From the NCBI GenBank assembly GCA_026394495.1, contig JAPKYE010000072.1:1-64000 (forward strand): 64,000 nucleotides of DNA, given 5' to 3'. Origin of the DNA: Methanobacteriota archaeon (GTDB lineage: Archaea > Thermoplasmatota > E2 > DHVEG-1). A program made the position numbers and the translations under genes. Shown in pieces: positions 59,730 through 64,000 of this stretch (within the stretch, counting starts at the first letter, position 1; each line of letters opens with the position of its first letter). Under the pieces are notes generated by a model. The model made no database searches. It had not been told where the DNA came from and saw only the letters and a list, made by a program, of their open reading frames with translations.

Positions 59730-59834
59730 TTAATTGGAGCTGAGTAGTTTTGTTACGCGTTGGTACAGCTTTATAACGATCATGGCAAACAACCCTGCCG
59801 CAAAGCCAATTAAAATCATGGCTATGGCAGGCAT
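59730..59834 (-). CDS. possible small TM protein MPAIAMILIGFAAGLFAMIVIKLYQRVTKLLSSN
   Basis: Short hydrophobic ORF; only ORF evidence. Confidence 0.25.
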   Translation of the reverse strand: MPAIAMILIGFAAGLFAMIVIKLYQRVTKLLSSN

Positions 59835-60188
59835 AGTATTATTGGCCCCCCACCAGCGTTGGAAAAAAAACGGTTTGGTTTGGTCGGTGTGTTGTCATAT
59901 GGTTCACTTCTAATCTGATACAATATTGATATATTATATCATGATATATTCTATCATAACTTGTTTATATACTTTTCTTAAAAAACAGTCAAAATGACAA
60001 AATGTCCCAATGCCCCACTAACGAAAACAATATAATACACATCAACATATTGCCAATGGGTGATGGCTGATGCAGAAAACTCTAGGTGATTTTTTCGAAC
60101 TAGAATTCGAAAACGAGAAACCAAAACACTGAACCATATAAAAAAACATAGACATTCAGTGTCCTTTTCATTTTTTTAGAAATTAATG

Positions 60189-61001
60189 TTAAAGTTTTTG
60201 CAGTCTATTTTCAGAAAAACGCCATAACGACACGCAAAGAACGACAGTAAAAACAATAAAACACGCAAGAGCAATATACAATAATAATGGATCCTGGTTT
60301 ATCGCATTGAGAACTCCCGAAGTTTGATCAACAACTAACCGAGAGTTTGGAGGAAGAGATGAACCAGTAGCCCATGATACAGCGTCAGATTCTGTTTGAA
60401 TCGCTAAGAGATTTCCATTCAATGGGATCGACCCCGAGGGAGCTGATACCGAGTTTCCTTTAAGAAAATTAAGAATAACATTTGCATCAGAAGGAAGCGC
60501 ACTAACATTTTGTCCATTGTAACTATATAACTGATGAGAAGAAGCGTTATAACCATCCTGTAAAAGTTGAGGAGAATTTAAAAATTCAGTACTACCTGGA
60601 TTGGTCATTACAACATCTTCACCAACAGTGAAAAGTTTATACCCGATGTTTGTCGCGGTCCCTTTCACATACCAAATCAACTGAAGGATACCAACCCACA
60701 ACGCGATAAATGTTGTCGTAAATAACACGACAATCCGCGTATTCTCCGGGTGCAATAGGCTCTCGCCTTTCCACGTCAATTGATAGTACACCCATTTATG
60801 ACCCTCCCGCTCATGTTTTTTCACAAGCCCTGCTTCGTTGAGTTTTGTCATATGTTCATGAAGCGTCGCCTTGTTCAGATTTGTTGCTTGGATGATATCG
60901 TTTAAATTCATTTTTTTACCATCAAGCGACTTCAAAATATTAAGCCTCGTATCTGAAGCAAGTGCTTTGAAGGTTTCCCGATCAAGAGTAATTTTTGTCA
61001 T
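60189..61001 (-). CDS. ArsR-like HTH regulator with C-terminal membrane segments
   Basis: FKALASDTRLNILKSLDGKKMNLNDIIQATNLNKATLHEHMTKLNEAGLV; two TM segments. Confidence 0.9.
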   Translation of the reverse strand: MTKITLDRETFKALASDTRLNILKSLDGKKMNLNDIIQATNLNKATLHEHMTKLNEAGLVKKHEREGHKWVYYQLTWKGESLLHPENTRIVVLFTTTFIALWVGILQLIWYVKGTATNIGYKLFTVGEDVVMTNPGSTEFLNSPQLLQDGYNASSHQLYSYNGQNVSALPSDANVILNFLKGNSVSAPSGSIPLNGNLLAIQTESDAVSWATGSSLPPNSRLVVDQTSGVLNAINQDPLLLYIALACFIVFTVVLCVSLWRFSENRLQKL

Positions 61002-61107
61002 ATCACTATGGATTACTATATCTTTCAGTATTTAAATAATATTTCATTTTGTTCGGAAAGTTCCGAACAACCATATTTATAAAAAGATTTGGAGATGAAT
61101 TCTGAAT

Positions 61108-62013
61108 TTATTTTCTATCAAAAATGAATCGTTTCCCGGTAATCTTCTCATATGCTTCCTGATATTTCTTCTGCGTCTCCAAAATTACATGTTCAGGTAA
61201 CTGAGGTGGATCAGAGTTTTTATCCCATCCTGTGCTCTCCAGGTAATCTCGTACAAATTGTTTATCAAAACTTGGTTGAGATTTCCCGGGCATGTATGTT
61301 TTCGCAGGCCAAAACCGAGAAGAATCCGGAGTCAATGCCTCATCAATGAAGATAATTTCGTTTTTTATCATTCCAAATTCAAATTTTGTATCTGCAATAA
61401 TGATTTCTTTCTTACGTGCATAGGCTACCGCTTTTTTGTAAATATCCAATGAAATCTCCTGTAACTGTGTTGCAATCTTATCACCAACAAGCTCCTTCAT
61501 CTTTTCAAAAGAAATATTGATATCATGACCGCTATCGGCTTTTGTGGAAGGAGTAAACAACGGTTCATCAAATTGATCTGATTCCTGCAACCCTGAACGC
61601 ATCTTCACCCCGCAGACTGTGCCATCATTTTTATAGGATTTCCACGCAGAACCTGAGATATACCCACGGACGATACATTCAATGGGGATAACCTTTGTTT
61701 TTTTTACAAGCATACTGCGATATTGTACTTCGTCCTTGTAAGTATGTAGTGCTTTTGGGAAATCAGTAAGCTCTGTAGAAACAACATGATTTTGTATAAT
61801 ATCTTTTGTGTAATCAAACCAAAATTTTGAGAGTTGTGTTAGACAAATCCCTTTTGTTGGTATCGGATTAGGTAATACAACATCAAATGCTGAAATCCGA
61901 TCGGTGGTCACAATTAAAAGTTGATTCTCATCGACTTCGTAGATATCGCGAACCTTGCCTTTATTCAGATGTTTCAATGGTAAATTTGTTGTCGTCACAA
62001 TATTAGCATACAT
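61108..62013 (-). CDS. purC: phosphoribosylaminoimidazole-succinocarboxamide synthase
   Basis: GKVRDIYEVDENQLLIVTTDRISAFDVVLPNPIPTKG, ECIVRGYISGSAWK. Confidence 0.96.
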   Translation of the reverse strand: MYANIVTTTNLPLKHLNKGKVRDIYEVDENQLLIVTTDRISAFDVVLPNPIPTKGICLTQLSKFWFDYTKDIIQNHVVSTELTDFPKALHTYKDEVQYRSMLVKKTKVIPIECIVRGYISGSAWKSYKNDGTVCGVKMRSGLQESDQFDEPLFTPSTKADSGHDINISFEKMKELVGDKIATQLQEISLDIYKKAVAYARKKEIIIADTKFEFGMIKNEIIFIDEALTPDSSRFWPAKTYMPGKSQPSFDKQFVRDYLESTGWDKNSDPPQLPEHVILETQKKYQEAYEKITGKRFIFDRK

Positions 62014-62033
62014 ACTAGTTCTTCTCCTTTATT

Positions 62034-64000
62034 TTATAGAATTTTAGCCCCAGGTTTCACCGGTTTATCTGTAACAACCGTATTTTGTTTTGTTTTAAGT
62101 GGTTTTCCATTATATACTGCTTCAGATTTTTCATTTACGGTCATTATAATCTGTTTAAATTCACCAAATTCAACTAATGGAGCTGGTTCACGAGCTATTC
62201 CTTCTACAAAAATCTCTGTTCCGGGAGAAGCATCCTTTGGATACAATAATGAAACAACACCTTGAGTATCCTCAGCAGCTAGAATCATTCCTTTGGATTC
62301 AACTCCTCGAAGTAATGCTGGTTTCAGATTCGCAACAAGCACTATGGTTTTTCCTGTAATCTGCTCCTTTGTATAGAATGGTTTCATTCCCGCTACAACC
62401 ACACGTTTACCAAGTGGACCTAGATCAACATTCAGGATGTAGAGTTTATCAGCCTGTGGATGATCTTTTACTTCAAGGATTTTTGCTACGCGTAAATCAA
62501 GTTTAGAAAACGGATCAGCCTCAGTGATAACGTCGTTGAGTAGTAGTTTCTTAAACAATGGTGATGGGTTCTGAAGCAATGTTTCTTCTTGAAGATCTAA
62601 CAATGCATCGTCCCAATTTACTTTAGCTATAGAATCAGAATGGCCAAGGAGTTTCCAAAGCATATTTGAAGAAAACGGTAAATACGGTGCCATACAAACA
62701 GCTAACGCCTGTGAAATTTGAAGACACACATACAGTACTGTTCCACATCGTTTCTTATCTGTTTTTATTAGGCTCCATGGCGATTCATGATCAAAATACA
62801 CATTACCATACTGCGCAAGATTCATCACTGCACGAAGTCCTTTTTTAAACTCACATTTTTCCAATGATTCTGCGATAACCTTATGCACTTTCTCAATTTC
62901 TTTTAGTGCTTCTTTATCTTCTGTTGTCAGTGTCCCTTTTTTCGGGATATGACCATAGTTTTTATAGGTAAAACTCAACACCCGATGAATGAAATTACCG
63001 TACGTGCCAACGAGTTCATCATTGTTTTTCGCGATAAAATCAGCCCAATTCCAGTTTGCATCCTTATTCTCAGGCATATTAATCGAAAGATAATAACGAA
63101 TGGCATCAGCATCAAATTTTTTCAAGATATCGGGAACCCATATACCAACCCCACGGCTTTTTGAAAACTGTTCCCCTTGAAGGCACAGATATTCATTCGC
63201 TGGGATATCATACGGAAGATTCAATGATTCATCATAACCCATAAGGATCGACGGCCAAATCAGTGAATGAAACGGGATATTGTCTTTTGCCAAAAAATAA
63301 TAATGTTTTGCTTTTGGGTCTTTCCACCAATGCTCCCATTTCTTTGGGTCACCATGGTTTTGTGCCCATTCTTTACTTGCTGAGAGATACCCTATGACTG
63401 CGTCAAACCATACATATAATCGTTTTTCTTCAAATCCTTTCAACGGAACTGCGATACCCCAGTTGATATCACGGGTAATAGCACGATCATTCAACCCATT
63501 GAGAAGCCAGTTTCTCGTGAATTTCAACACATTTGATTTCCAATATGTTTTATCTTTTATCCAGTCAAGAAGACGTGGTTCAAATTTACTTAATGAAAAG
63601 AACAGATGTTCACTTTTTTTGATTAGAGGTGTACCGCCGCAGAGCTTGCATTTCACGTTTTGTATTTCTTGTGGTTCAAGGAGTTTTCCGCAGTTGTCAC
63701 ATTGATCCCCTCGTGCATGTTCATTGCCGCATCCTGGGCAGGTTCCTTCAACATATCGATCTGGTAAAAATCTGTTGCATTGTTCACAGAAAAAGGCATC
63801 CACATTTTTCGCATAAATATATCCTTTTTTATGGAGTGTGAGGAATATCTTTTGGACGACATTAGCATGATTTTGTGTGGTTGTTCTAGTAAACAGATCA
63901 AACGATATCCCAAACTGTTTCATGTTTTCTGCATGTTCGCGATGGTATCTATCTACAACTCCTTGTGGTGTAATGTTCTCTTTTTCAGCAGTAATCGTAA
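62034..64000 (-). CDS. metG: methionyl-tRNA synthetase with C-terminal EMAP-like domain (5' end beyond window)
   Basis: CPGCGNEHARGDQCDNCG, KFSKSRG-like QFSKSRGVGIW, C-terminal KLDLRVAKILEVKDHPQADKLYILNVDLG; reading frame stays open to the window edge. Confidence 0.95.
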   Translation of the reverse strand, partial: TITAEKENITPQGVVDRYHREHAENMKQFGISFDLFTRTTTQNHANVVQKIFLTLHKKGYIYAKNVDAFFCEQCNRFLPDRYVEGTCPGCGNEHARGDQCDNCGKLLEPQEIQNVKCKLCGGTPLIKKSEHLFFSLSKFEPRLLDWIKDKTYWKSNVLKFTRNWLLNGLNDRAITRDINWGIAVPLKGFEEKRLYVWFDAVIGYLSASKEWAQNHGDPKKWEHWWKDPKAKHYYFLAKDNIPFHSLIWPSILMGYDESLNLPYDIPANEYLCLQGEQFSKSRGVGIWVPDILKKFDADAIRYYLSINMPENKDANWNWADFIAKNNDELVGTYGNFIHRVLSFTYKNYGHIPKKGTLTTEDKEALKEIEKVHKVIAESLEKCEFKKGLRAVMNLAQYGNVYFDHESPWSLIKTDKKRCGTVLYVCLQISQALAVCMAPYLPFSSNMLWKLLGHSDSIAKVNWDDALLDLQEETLLQNPSPLFKKLLLNDVITEADPFSKLDLRVAKILEVKDHPQADKLYILNVDLGPLGKRVVVAGMKPFYTKEQITGKTIVLVANLKPALLRGVESKGMILAAEDTQGVVSLLYPKDASPGTEIFVEGIAREPAPLVEFGEFKQIIMTVNEKSEAVYNGKPLKTKQNTVVTDKPVKPGAKIL

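Overview
AT-rich archaeal chromosome segment. Euryarchaeal, possibly Thermoplasmatota-like, is an inference from gene content only: RIO1/aIF1A/KH cluster, L18e-L13-S9-RpoN operon, RtcA, TFS, archaeal PurD/PyrE/PurC, MetRS. The housekeeping backbone is interrupted by three integration loci. (1) A ~4.5 kb integrated rolling-circle plasmid (7751-12254) sits in tRNA-Glu(TTC). It has an exact 17-bp att duplication, an HUH-type Rep, a tyrosine integrase overlapping the tRNA, and an 83-nt multi-segment hairpin just upstream of rep. (2) A ~13.8 kb element (19998-33794) is bounded by a 19-bp direct repeat. It has a tyrosine integrase, many small zinc-finger, cold-shock-like and coiled-coil proteins, no recognisable replication or capsid gene, a strongly enriched 9-mer (CTCCTGTTG) and hairpin-dense non-coding ends. 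(3) Two tandem cargo units without a recombinase (38473-42690) lie at tRNA-Asn(GTT). They share the same left-end sequence, right-end sequence and 11-bp tRNA-derived core, an integron-like or satellite-like arrangement. This is the best candidate for an undescribed system. Several GC-rich or structured intergenic segments look like ncRNAs. A SRAP / RadA-paralog / PolB-with-altered-motif-C cluster is present at the left end. All calls come from reading the sequence; no database search was run.
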